NCBI GenBank assembly: GCA_958299035.1 | Contig: CATQJL010000001.1 | Span: forward strand, 54,362,333 to 54,426,332 | Origin: Cylicocyclus nassatus | Lineage: Eukaryota > Nematoda > Chromadorea > Rhabditida > Strongylidae | Reading direction: 5' to 3' | Length of the DNA stretch: 64,000 nt | Notes under the pieces: model-generated | Seen by the model: only the letters and a program-made list of their open reading frames with translations | Told to the model about the DNA's origin: nothing | Databases searched by the model: none | Made by a program: the position numbers and the translations under genes | Shown: positions 37,465-48,041 of the stretch, piece after piece | Position numbering within the stretch: the stretch's first letter is position 1 | Layout: each line of letters opens with the position of its first letter

Positions 37465-37922
37465 CTCAGACAAATGAGCGGAACTTCCGCAGAGCGCTTG
37501 CGGAAGTTCCGCCGGGTCACCTGCGGAAGTTCCGAAATGAGGTCCTGCGGAAGTTCCGAAGAATGCCAACCACAACAGCAAAAGAGAACACCGAAGCGAG
37601 ACTTGAACCTCACTCTATTGACTGTGAGACCCACCTACTATCCTCTACGCTACGCTGACATGTTCGATAATGCATTCTACTTGTTGACGAGGCAACATCA
37701 GAGACAACACATTCAAAGTCCTGCGGAACCTCTGGCGTTTTTCGGAATTTCCGCAGGATTTTGAGGAAGGTTTTGAAGAAGTTCCGTTTTTCAACCAGTT
37801 TGCATGGAAGTCCCGCGGAAGTTCCGATTTTCAACGTTTTCATTTTTGCAATAGTGAACAAAATCCTGCGGAACTTCTGCAAATTTGGCTTGTCCTGCGG
37901 AAGTTCCGGTGATTTGTCTGAG
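37465..37922. repeat. CTCAGACA fold-back, copy 3
   Basis: The ends CTCAGACAAATGAGCGGAAC and inverse are flanked by TG on both sides. The motif TGCGGAAGTTCCG recurs at least six times inside. Confidence 0.65.
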
Positions 37923-38629
37923 TGGTTGTCATTTGAAAATATAACTAGAGACTGAAATTCTTCTGAAGACATTATCGTTGTTCTGAGTTAGAAATTGGAT
38001 AATGTAGAAAACATACAAAACGCTTAGATTTCGGGTGTTCCTGGCAAATGCTTTTTACTACTAAAACACAAAATCTGTCGATAGAGCAAGACTCAAATTT
38101 TCGAAGTTTCAATCACCTATCATTCATTCCAAGGCTAGGAGACGCGAGACAGCATTGCACACATTGTCTAAACATGCATCATGTATATAGCAGTTTTATA
38201 TTTGTTATTTATCTGACCCAGGTTTATTCACTCTTTGGAAACAGAGAAGAACAAACTCAAACTTGTTAAGACAATGTCCGCAATGCCGTCTCGCGTCTTC
38301 TAGTCGTAGAATAGATGATACTAATGAATTCCTTTAGCATTCTTCGTATATTTCCAGAATTTGTGTCTGCATATGACCCTCACTTCAGCAGTTGTGCTCA
38401 TGTATAACAACCTAAACGTCCTACTTATTGCTCTCACTGCATATGCAAATGATCTGCAGTACTGGAAGTGTAAGAGGCAAAACTTAGCTTATGAGCAAAC
38501 TTCATTTTCATTAATACTTTATGCGATGTAGTAGAGACACATTCTACTGTATGATATAGATTAGGCCGACTCTTAGTTTTGAGTCCGCGAAACCCACCCT
38601 GAGCTCATTTGTCCCAGTGGAACTCAGCA

Positions 38630-39065
38630 GATTTTCCGCTCAATATAGTGTGCCTACACTGCAGGTGAAATCCCGTAAAATTTCCGCGTGAACAAACAGA
38701 TACCATCTGCTCCCCAATTGCCGCGAGGGCAGACTCGGGCGAGCGTATCAGCGATGCGGTTGTCCTGTGTTGAAACATAGCTGATCAACTGATTATCGGT
38801 TGACCATCGCGACCGCCCTCGCAGCAATCGGGGAGACGATGGTAGTTACGCGTGTCACGCCGGCCGATTGCGCGCGCGAAATTCCGGTATTACCGGGTGG
38901 CTACCATTGTTTCCCCGATTGCTGCGAGGGCGGTCGCGATGGTCAACCGATAATCAATTTATCAGCTATGTTTCAACACTGGACAACTGCATCGCTGATA
39001 CGCTCGCCCGAGTCCGCCCTTACGGCAATTGGGGAGCCAATGGTATTTGTTCACGCGTAATTCTA
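38630..39065. repeat. Palindromic element (CCGCTCAATATAGTG family), copy 1
   Basis: CCGCGTGAACAAACAGATACC at 38683 (core TGAACAAACAGATACC) is mirrored near 39050. Most of the arm is well conserved around a centre near 38875. A relative sits in the LIM gene intron at 49817-50252. Confidence 0.6.
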
Positions 39066-39727
39066 GGCTAACTCCACTCAAGGCTTCGGGTAAATGTCGA
39101 AAAGTATAATTCAATCTTGTCGAAATTTTCAGAGTAACGATCTAATTATTGTGATCTAATTATTTCTCCTTTGAGTGACATTCGAAATTACCTTCACTCC
39201 GTTGGTTATGAGAAAGTTGGAATAGTGTAACAACAGCACTACTTGACAATAAAATCTAGTTCCTGCGTTGCAAATAATTGTTCAGTTCGAGTCTTACCGC
39301 TTTACTAATTTGAACACCTTGATGCAATACCAAAGTCAGGATTTCCATTAAATGGACAAAGAAAAAGACAGCAGTTTTCACAGTTTGTTCCTCAATTCTT
39401 TATGGTGTTGACGGGGTCCATGCAGACATGAAAAACTCGCTTGGAGACTCTATGTTTCACCAAGGTGATAAGTCACAAAAGCTAGCAATAAAAAGACGAT
39501 GAATTCATTGATTGGGTGGGAAAGACTCAGTGGAGTCGAGTAAGCTTACTTGCTTCACTTCAACACCCAAAAACAACAGCCTGCATTGAGAAATTTCAAG
39601 AACATTTTGGGTACCTAAGTCTGTTGCGCTAGAAAAGGTTTTAGTGATGAGTTACTAGTAAGGGTGTCGTCAGTTACCGCATGTAGTGTGCACACTCACA
39701 TATAAAGTTGCGAATGACTCATATGTA

Positions 39728-39895
39728 CAGGGCTCCTAAATTGCAGAGTCGTTTGCAGCAGCGGTCGCGCGACCGCGTCGCGCCCGGGCATCAATGGCGC
39801 CGCCTCGATCGATGACGCCGGCGCCGGCAAAATGCCCGCGCGCGATGCGGTCGCGCGACCGCTGGTGCAAACGACTCTGCAATTTAGGAGCCCTA
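39728..39895. repeat. TA-flanked GC-rich palindrome
   Basis: The ends CAGGGCTCCTAAATTGCAGA and inverse enclose arms with GGTCGCGCGACCG. TA flanks both sides. The total of 168 bp is almost entirely stem. Confidence 0.7.
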
Positions 39896-39908
39896 TACGC
39901 ACTCAGAC

Positions 39909-40638
39909 CAGGGCCCGGCACGAGTCGGTTTTTAGGGTTTGTGAAAGAAGTTTTACGAAGTCCCCTTTGACCTACCTGCTTAGAAGAAAATGAAAACAAG
40001 AAAGATTTACTAGTCTGAAAGAAAAGACGTTAGATAAGAGTGAAAATCCAAATTGGAGCTGAATACTACGCATGCACAAGACTTTGGCAAGAGCGCGATA
40101 TATAACAAAGCGATAAGAAATGAAGGCAAAAAACAGAGGAAAGGTAATGATATGAAAATGTCATCATGCTCAGGATTAGATTTTTAACCAGGAAAACCGC
40201 CCATGCTAAAATGATCCAAAACTTATGTGAAGTAACGAAAATATATGCTCCAGACGATCTCAGATCGTCTGGTGGCCGTCTGGAGACGATCTAATTTTGG
40301 GAAAGGTATTACTTCACATATGTTTTCAATCTTTTTACATAATACTTTAGCAAATAATTTTCTGTACATACAGTTCAATTTTGGTGTCATATGCTTCTGT
40401 GCGCTGTAAACAAGCAATTTGTTTACTTTAGCCTTGCTTTCAAATCGTGCGCACTTCTCGCCATACACGATAGAGCATGTCAATCGTGTGATAACCTGTC
40501 CGAAAGCTTGTGTTCGACTAAATGGCGCTTATTCTTGATGCTCGGCCCCGACTCCACAAAGACGATATCTTATCTCCTTTGCTGTTTGCTTCGAAAACGA
40601 AGTCCAGCCTGCTTCCAGACGATCTGTGCCGGGCCCTA
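39909..40638. mobile_element. hAT-like MITE family B, copy 1
   Basis: The ends CAGGGCCCGGCACGAG and CTGTGCCGGGCCCTA lie inside a perfect 8-bp direct repeat ACTCAGAC (39901-39908 and 40639-40646). The 730-bp body matches 43537-44289 in inverse orientation. CAGGG ends and 8-bp duplications indicate hAT. No transposase is encoded. Confidence 0.85.
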
Positions 40639-40746
40639 ACTCAGACATTCGCGGTTGAGCCCGCCCGTGGAAACCTGGTGCCCCACGAAATGACTGCGGG
40701 ACACAAGTAAAATGATTCGCGAGAAAACCGGAACTCGCGTACTTCG

Positions 40747-40988
40747 TTAGGCCTAGGGCATATCTCACGCGATTTTTAGTCGCTGAGTGATCTGGCACTG
40801 CAATGACTCTTCATGACTGGTCGTAAACATACTTTGCTTGGACCAGACTTGTTGTATCTGCTATCACTTACGGAGTCCATGCGCCCATGCATGTGAGAAC
40901 TACGCATGGTCAATCCATAGGCATCAGGCAAATCGCCAAATGGATGTGGCGATTTCGCGAAGTCGCGGGAGGTATGCTAGGCCTTAGG
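40747..40988. repeat. GGCATAC/CGCGATTT fold-back
   Basis: Left TTAGGCCTAGGGCATATCTC and right GGAGGTATGCTAGGCCTTA, with CGCGATTT/TCGCG cores. Confidence 0.55.
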
Positions 40989-41344
40989 GATAACGCTGCG
41001 CGATATACACGATTGTCCCAAAATATATTCTACCAAAAAAAACCGGGAGATTCTCCGGGAGAGGCGATAATGTCGCGATTCACCGGCGGGACTCCCGGTC
41101 TAGGCTGCGACCTTCTGCGGGCGACGCGATATGACAACGATTCGATCAGCTGCTGGCTGGACTTTTTCTCGAACTGTTTCTCCTTCAAAAGTACTTAAAA
41201 ATTTCGTTCTAAACCATTTTACAAAGGTGCTATGCACTATACAGAGTTTAAAACCACTTTTTCTTAGCTTTCATGATTGAAATCATTGAAATCGCTAAAA
41301 CAAGGTTAACCGAAACACTGAAATGTCTAGATCAACACTTGAGG

Positions 41345-41700
41345 TTAAAGGCAGCGTCCAGGCAGATCTGGACCTATGGGGCTTTTACGCAGAAAGTACT
41401 TTTGGGGCCCTAACTAAGGCACTGCCCAAGCGGCAGCGCAGGTAGTGCTCTAACGGCTGAGATATTCCCCTCGAAACTGGACCCCGCGATCGTATTCGCA
41501 TGGATCAGTTTCGCGCAGGACACACGCTTTGCGCCACGAATCCATGCGAAATACGATGGCGGGATCCGGTTTCGAGGGGATTATCGCAGCCGTTAGAGCA
41601 CTACCTGAGCTGCGCTCGGGCAGTGGCTTAGTTAGGGCTCCAAAATTACTATCCACGTGAGATCCCCGTGTGTCCAGACTTGCCTGAACGCTGCCTTTAA
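41345..41700. repeat. AGGCA/TTAA MITE, copy 7
   Basis: The closest relative of 9107-9469: same ends and nearly the same interior, including GGGGCCCTAACTAAGGCACT. Bounded by TTAA on both sides. Confidence 0.8.
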
Positions 41701-42025
41701 GTCCATGATTTGAGATGATTTCACACTTTCGATCTCTTTGTCTTGCTCATGTTCCACCTCATTCGCCTTCTCGTGCATTGTAACTGCTCCCTACATAGTA
41801 AATTCCATGATGACCAGCGCGAGCCTCGAAGCAGAAGTGACACGTTGGTAGATAAATAAGTAAATAAAATAATCGCCTCATCTCAAAGTTTAAGCATGTC
41901 AGAAGTGGTTGTGGTCACACTTTGAAAAATAATGAAATGATTTATTTGGAAAAAAGGAACAAAAGCATTAGGTGCTTTAAGGAGATGCGCTGGCTTTCAA
42001 AGTCGTCCGTAAAAAAAGACATTGA

Positions 42026-42325
42026 TTACTTTTTGCATAAGACACTCAATACGATAATTACGAGCAATGTGGCGACAATGCCAATCGTGAGCCAACCAGC
42101 CAACTAAAACAAGGATTTGTCTTGAGTTCACATAGGACTTTAACGCACAGTAAGACCTCCGCAACAATCCAACTTGCCGGAACCGCAGCACTCATAAGCC
42201 CATACACCAATACTTTGCGAGCATTCTTTATATCCGCACTTCTGTACTTGGATCATTCTCGCAATCCCAATGCTAACAATAAGCTTTGCTCTTACCCGTT
42301 TATCGATAGCGAAGAACTGCACCAT
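42026..42325 (-). CDS. Cys-rich one-pass membrane miniprotein, paralogue 1
   Basis: Three exons: 42325-42296 (10 codons from ATG), 42241-42149 (31 codons), 42103-42026 (25 codons plus TAA). Introns are 54 and 45 bp with GTAAGA/TACAG and GTGCGT/TTTTAG borders, all phase 0. The 66-residue product starts MVQFFAIDKR, has a cysteine core with the pattern C-x4-C-x10-CC-x6-CC around SQSIGVWAYECCG, then a single membrane helix (WLTIGIVATLLVIIVLSVL) ending CKK. An AG at 42344-42345, 18 bases before the ATG, fits trans-splicing; AATAAA lies at 41941-41946. The copy at 61928-62223 has the same exon sizes and 42 of 66 identical residues, which makes this a real gene. No signal peptide is visible. No named family is recognised. 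Confidence 0.85.
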
Positions 42326-42469
42326 ATCGCTGAGCTGGTTTGGCTGTGTCAAAATATTTTTCTTTGACAGTAGATTGACTTTGCCCTAAATTTGAAAACG
42401 GTCACAGTTTGCAATCGCGCGAACAATTTCGTTGTAATTCATATTTATTTTTGGCGATCACTAGGATCC

Positions 42470-42929
42470 CTAAAGGGTCGGGCATACATCATGCGATTTC
42501 ATCTCCTCGCGATTCTCCCAAAAAGACAACTTTTGGAGTTCATTGCATGCCGATCGTGCATCTCGGTTGTGATAGTTAGTCACGATTGTCGTGTTGGAGA
42601 ACTATCACACCGAATTGCAAAATGATCGGTATGCAATGGATTCGTAACTGTTTGTTTTATTGGAAGAATCGCGGTGACGAAGTCGCGTGAACTCTGCTCG
42701 AGGCCTAAAGGGCCGGGCATACATTGCGCAATTCCATCGCCTCTCGTCTCCCAAGAGACAAATGTTTTACGAATCAATTGCATGACGATAATCTTGCTTT
42801 TCAGTTTCGATAGTTAGCAGCGATTTGCATGCGATATGATAGGCATGCAATGGACTCGCAACAATTGTTTTTTTTTTCTGGAAGAATCGCGAAGAGATGA
42901 AATCGCATGATCTATGCCTGGCCCTTAGA
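42470..42929. repeat. Two adjoining GGCATAC fold-backs
   Basis: The first spans about 42470-42715 and the second about 42705-42929, sharing the junction AGGGCCGGGCATACATTGCG. Both have CGCGA/CGCAAT stems with GCATAC ends. Confidence 0.5.
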
Positions 42930-43536
42930 TTAACATCGTCGGCTTAGTAGCTGGTGGAATGCCAAGATGCTCGTGAAATTGCTAGTAGGTAAAGCCTAGT
43001 TTTCCAGAGGACGGTGAATACTTCACCCCGAGGTCACGATCGTGCTGTTGAAACACTAGTATTATTGGAGCGAGGCCAACGGGCACTTGCGCACCGTGTT
43101 CCTAACCTGAGCATTCAGATTCCGATAAAAACAATGTATGCTGCAGGGCAATCTGGCTATCGTCTAGGTCCTTAAGCATCGGCCATATCTCGAACAAGTG
43201 TACCAAATCGCAGTAAGCAGGCACTGGCAATTCGCTAAGTGTTTACAGCCCCGCGCCAGGATTTCTCTTAGCTTCTGTAGCCTGTTGCAAACATGACGGT
43301 CTTGCTTACGCAAAGTGCGCTTACGAGGGCAATAACAATAGCGATGCCAAATAGAGCACAGTACGACATGCGCCTCACGAGACTCCGCGCATCAGTGCAT
43401 GAGCAGCTATATTCCTCGAGGAGCATGGCACCCCTCGATCAATATGCATTGAATATGTATGGAATCAGCGGCTTTGTCGACGATATAGGCGACGACAGCT
43501 CTCTGAAGTGCAGCAGCCAATATTAGCAACTGCCGA

Positions 43537-44289
43537 CAGGGCCCGGCACAGATCGTCTGGAAGTAGGCTGGACTTCGTTTTTGGAGCAAAAAGCAAAAGA
43601 GATATCGTTTTTTTCGAGGCGGGGCCGAGCGTCAAGGATAAGCGCCATTTAGTCGAACACAAGCTTTTCGGACAGGTTATGGTTATCGCACGATTGACAT
43701 GCTCTATAGTGTATGGCGAAAAGTGCGCGCGATTTGAAAGCAAGGCTAAAATAAGCAAATTGCTTGTTTACAACGCACACAGCATCATATGACACCAAGA
43801 CTGAACTATGTACATAAAAAATCATTTGCAAATGAATTATGCAAAAAGATTTGAAAACTTATGTGAAGTAGTACCTTTTCCAAATTTAGTCCGTTTCCAG
43901 ACGGCCACCAGACGATCTGAATCGTCTGGAGCATATATATCTGTCACTTCACATAAGTTCTAGATTTTTCTATCATGGACGGATTCCCCGGTCAAAAATC
44001 TATCCCTGGCTGTGAAGACATTATCATATCACTGCCTTTGCTTTGTTTTTTGTCTTAGTTTCTTCATAAATCGCTTTGTTAAATATCGCGCTCCAATGCC
44101 AAACTCTTGTGCACGCGTAGTATTTAACTCCAAATCTGATTTTCACTCTTATGTCAAGGTCTTTCTTTCAGGCGTGTAAATCATTCTTGTCTTCATCGTC
44201 TCCTAAATGTAGGTCAAAGGGGGCTTCGTAAATCTTCCGAAAGGGAAGACTCCGTTTTCAGAAACTCCAGAAACTCGTGCCGGGCCCCG
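43537..44289. mobile_element. hAT-like MITE family B, copy 2
   Basis: The ends CAGGGCCCGGCACAGATCG and GTGCCGGGCCCCG lie inside a perfect 8-bp direct repeat ACTGCCGA (43529-43536 and 44290-44297). 753 bp. Includes the AGACGATCTG motifs shared by all full copies. Confidence 0.85.
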
Positions 44290-44848
44290 ACTGCCGATCG
44301 CCGGTAGTAGAGAGTAGCGTTTCCCAGTCGTCGATGCTGGCAAAGGGGGGGGGGTGCTATTTTCCTCGAAGAGGAAAGATCAGTAGTTTTGTACCAAGGT
44401 TCATTGCTTTGAGTAATAGAATAAGATGCGTTGGGAGGTTGGGGGTTGCTATCGAGCAGGACGAATATAGCTTGGAAAGGTTGCTATTAAACAGCATACC
44501 TTCAAACGTCGACTATGATGAAAAATGAACACGACTGTAATCCTAACTAAACCGATTCCAATACTAGTGCGGTCAATGGTGTACTCTTATACTTTCAAGG
44601 AAGCGAGTTCGCGGGTTAAGTAGAAAATGCAATGGGGAACGTTCCCTTCGCGCGGGCGGTCTCCGGTGCCACCCTCATTGAAACGGATACTCCATTGTGG
44701 CATGCTGTCTTCAAGCTCAAGCGGTTATAGGAGCGCATCGCTCTAAAACGAGATGTTCCTTGATTTACCCTATGTATCGGATGCGTGAGCAAAACAATCA
44801 GACTCTTATGCTAGGCACATCTGGAAGATTCTATAGAAGTTTTGGACA

Positions 44849-46520
44849 TCACATCGATTGATGATATAAATTGGCGGCTAGTGCAGAATCGAGTTTATGA
44901 TTGTTCTTGTATTCGAAGCTTATGTTTATTCCCTTGGCAGAGAGCAAATTGCGTTTTATTCTGTTCAACCTAAACACACGCCTTTCTACTGACAGGTTGG
45001 TTGAGAAAACGGACGGACTTGCGGAGCATCTCATGAAGTGGAAATTTATGTGACAAGTCCGAAATCTCAATTTGGGACCCCTATTTTAACGAACGCGGAG
45101 AAGTGGTTTATTGTTAAACCTGTGAGATGTACAGTCTGCTTCAATCCCAACAAGGCCAAAATTTGTATGACGGGAGTCCGCGTCGCTAGCGTTTTGCGTC
45201 ACGCTTAAAGGCAGCGTCCCACCAGACTGGGGGTACCTGGCTCTCGTAATGATGTAATAGTAGACCCCCTACCTAAGCGATAACTGAAGTTCGGAGCGAA
45301 AAAGGGGGTCTACCAAGTCTGAAATTTGCTCCGAAAGTGGGCCGAATCTTACGGTAGGCTCGAGCGAGTGCGAGGTGCATGCAAGGTAGAGACGCAGAGC
45401 CGTTGCGGGTCCCTGCGCTCATGATGTGTGCGCTATACGCACTCTGGCCCTGCAAATCGATATTGCCGAGTAGGCGGCGTTCGGCCCTACCGTAAGATAC
45501 GGCCCACTTTCGGAGTAAATTTCAGGCTTGGTAGACTCCCTTTTTCGCTCCGAACTTCAGTCATCGCTTAGGTAGGGGTCTACTATCACATCATTACGAG
45601 AGCCAGATACCCCCAGTCTGGTGGGACGCTGCCTTTAAGGCCTGCTTGTCTGCCCTCTCCTCAATCTCTTCGCGCTCTCCGACGACGAAGTCGAAACGCA
45701 CAAGCATACTATGCGGCATCGCGGCAGCGATGCTCGGTTTCGCCGCCGAGCACGACAGCCACCAAAAGTTTTGCGTGTTGACTAGTATGAAAAATTGCTA
45801 ATAGAGTAATCCTGCAGCTTTAATGCGTAACATCAAGTAACTTGGTGCGATCTGTTCTAAGCGTGTGAAATTCTTGCTTGCCAAGATCCATTCCGATCAC
45901 CTGCTGAATTTTTGTGAAACTGAGCTCTTTTTTCCTCTTTCTGATCGAGACTTTGCACTAGCAACTGCATTGCTTCCTCTGCTCTCAATCTTCATGTTTC
46001 TGAATATCATAACTTATAATAATGGGCTAAGGATGTTTACGTGACTTTGTGTGTCTGTGTGTGTGTGAGTGTGTCTGTTACGAAATTCGTGGAGCGTGTT
46101 CCCGCCAGCGTTCTAAGCCCAAATTTATGTATAGCGCATGCTACCTTCATAAAAGTCCAACATGCAAAAGCATCAGTAAATTCGCTGAGTGGATCCCTCA
46201 GAAATTGCGCGCCTAACGGGTCCACCTGGCTGCTGTACCGCAAAATTCGGTCCGTATCACCGCTTTGTGCAGAGTCGTGGATGAGTTCGGTAAGCAAATG
46301 TACAAGCGATGAGCTTAGCCCGAAAAATGGTCGAAAGTTTACTACATAACGAAAACGGTGCCAAAAAGAATTGGTTGTGTAAATGGTCAATTTGCCAAGG
46401 TTCTAGCTAAGCGTTTGAGAAGATTTTCGCACAGAGATGTAGCTCACGGCTACTATTACTTCTATGGCGACTACCATGCATGACAAATCCAAAAACCCAT
46501 TCAAATTTGTGTTTGTCTTC
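44849..46520 (-). CDS. Multi-exon gene (5' incomplete), unidentified globular plus Ser-rich protein
   Basis: Four minus-strand exons chain with agreeing phases: 46520-46475 (EDKHKFEWVFGFVMH, one base over), 46341-46041 (two bases left over at its end), 45999-45901, and 45029-44849 with TGA. Acceptors are ATTCGCAG, TTATGTAG, GATATTCAG and TTCATGAG; donors GTAGTC, GTAAAC and GTGATC. The second exon holds a hydrophobic, helix-like region (LSSSLVHLLTELIHDSA and RILRYSSQVDPLGAQFLRD) and ends in a Thr/His stretch encoded by a GT-rich microsatellite. The third is Ser/Lys-rich (SRSERGKKSSVSQKF). The last ends NLYHQSM. The final intron (871 bp) contains the MITE at 45205-45638. A shorter donor at 46145 is possible but gives an immediate stop. 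The start exon is missing; no domain is recognised. Confidence 0.5.
45205..45638. repeat. AGGCA/TTAA MITE, copy 8
   Basis: Ends TTAA-AGGCAGCGTCCCACC and GGTGGGACGCTGCCT-TTAA; long clean arms with GGGGGTCTACCAAG(T/C)CTGAA. It lies in the last intron of the 44.8-46.5 kb gene. Confidence 0.75.
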
Positions 46521-47543
46521 CTGCGAATAGTTTCATCCACGCGAAATCACCGATCTCACGTGAAAAAACTTTCTAAATGAGTGGTTGTTTACATTTTATT
46601 CGTGGTAGTCGGCATAGCGCGGTGAGTTCCAGTGCCACGATTTTACGAGAATGAGTAAGGCACTTAAATAGTAGAGCCAGTGCGAGCCTCTGCGAAGCAG
46701 AGGTGACGCACTGATGATTTTTACGGCAGCAATGATATCAGCAAATAGCTAGAGTTAAAATATGGGTTGGACGTTCCGTTGACAGTTCTTTCCATTTATC
46801 TGACTGATTCTAGAAACTTCAGATGCACGAGTCATTGCTTTGGGGCAATTTCAGCAATGAGGTAACGACATGCTCAATTGCTACCTCGTCTGTCTGAAGG
46901 ACGGCGAGAAATGAGAACGGCGCACCAAAAGGAGATTGCAACATTCAATGAGCTATGCCCTTATGTGCGTGTTGAGTACCACAAGCAATTTGGAATATAA
47001 GTCCAGAAGAACGAAATTCACCGTTGGTCTTGCTTACGCGGACCACTGATTCTCACATGTATGGAGCAGATGGTGAAAAGACCTGTGGTCTGCCCAGGAA
47101 GGCGCCCAACGGCTACTCGTTCCTCTCTTCTTAGTAAGAGCATTTTTCTAATCTACGGAAGAGCAGTTTGATTGAGTAAGAATTCAAATCCAATAAGGTT
47201 TCAAATAAGAATTATGTGAAGAACACTGATCATCATGGCAGTGAACCAATCTTCACAGTCATTGCAAAAAGGCTGAAATCTGCGCGTTTTTGAGTCTCGC
47301 ACCTTCAATTTATCCCCAAAACCACCAGAATGCAAGGTTTCCTCGAGAAAATCTGTGAAAGAGGAGATTGAAAGAAAGCGTTCCTTCGAACATCTCAGCG
47401 TGCCGGTTCCTCAGAAAATAAATTTGGATTCAAGTTTTCATAATTTTAAAGTCACTGAAACTGAGTTATAAAACTGAACGAGCTGTAAAAGAAGACAAGC
47501 GCTTTAAGACGGTAATCTATAAACTGCAAAAAGGCTTATCTGC

Positions 47544-47879
47544 GTGTCTTTGAGCATCAACGTAGTGCCACAAACTTCCAACACTCGCTACAAACATGAG
47601 GAAGTGCTCCGCATTGTCTTACTCTATTTCCCTCAATTGGCGATGTGCGGCGAACTTCATGAAGTCTCTCAACGGCATGTGCTCCTATCGCTGCTTCAAG
47701 CAACCCAAAAGTTCATAGACGCTGTAGCGCTCGGGTGCGGAAACTGCGCGTTGCTGCCGCGAACGCCGATCATAGTACGCTTGGGCTTTCAAATTCTTCC
47801 TCTCCGACAGTGCGCATATGCGGGCGAATCCCTACCGCTGCAATTTTACGCTGCGCTGCGATACCAACCGTTCAAATAA
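47544..47879 (+). CDS. Open frame of 111 codons, uncertain
   Basis: A GC-richer plus frame without stops, including HVLLSLLQATQKFIDAVALG and LGFQILPLRQCAYAGESL. The opposite strand also looks coding-like but carries three stops. The listed start is TTG, not ATG, and no splice partner was found. It may be an exon or a transposon relic. Confidence 0.25.
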   Translation: MSLSINVVPQTSNTRYKHEEVLRIVLLYFPQLAMCGELHEVSQRHVLLSLLQATQKFIDAVALGCGNCALLPRTPIIVRLGFQILPLRQCAYAGESLPLQFYAALRYQPFK

Positions 47880-48041
47880 GCCAGTTCTGATTCCTCATGA
47901 TCGTTAAACTCGCAGTAAGCTTTCAAACAGACGATCTGTAATGTTCTGTATTAACATGACTTACAACAATTTTATGCAGAAAAACGAGCAGTGAAATTAC
48001 ATGGAACAAAACACATATATTTATTCTATCGTTGACGGTTC

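Noticed and set aside
37606..37680. tRNA-like signals on the minus strand (a TAGCGTAGAGG A-box-like and GGTTCAAGTCT B-box-like match).
   Set aside because: The anticodon and T arms do not pair properly and the match lies inside the CTCAGACA fold-back at 37465-37922. At best a tRNA-derived relic.
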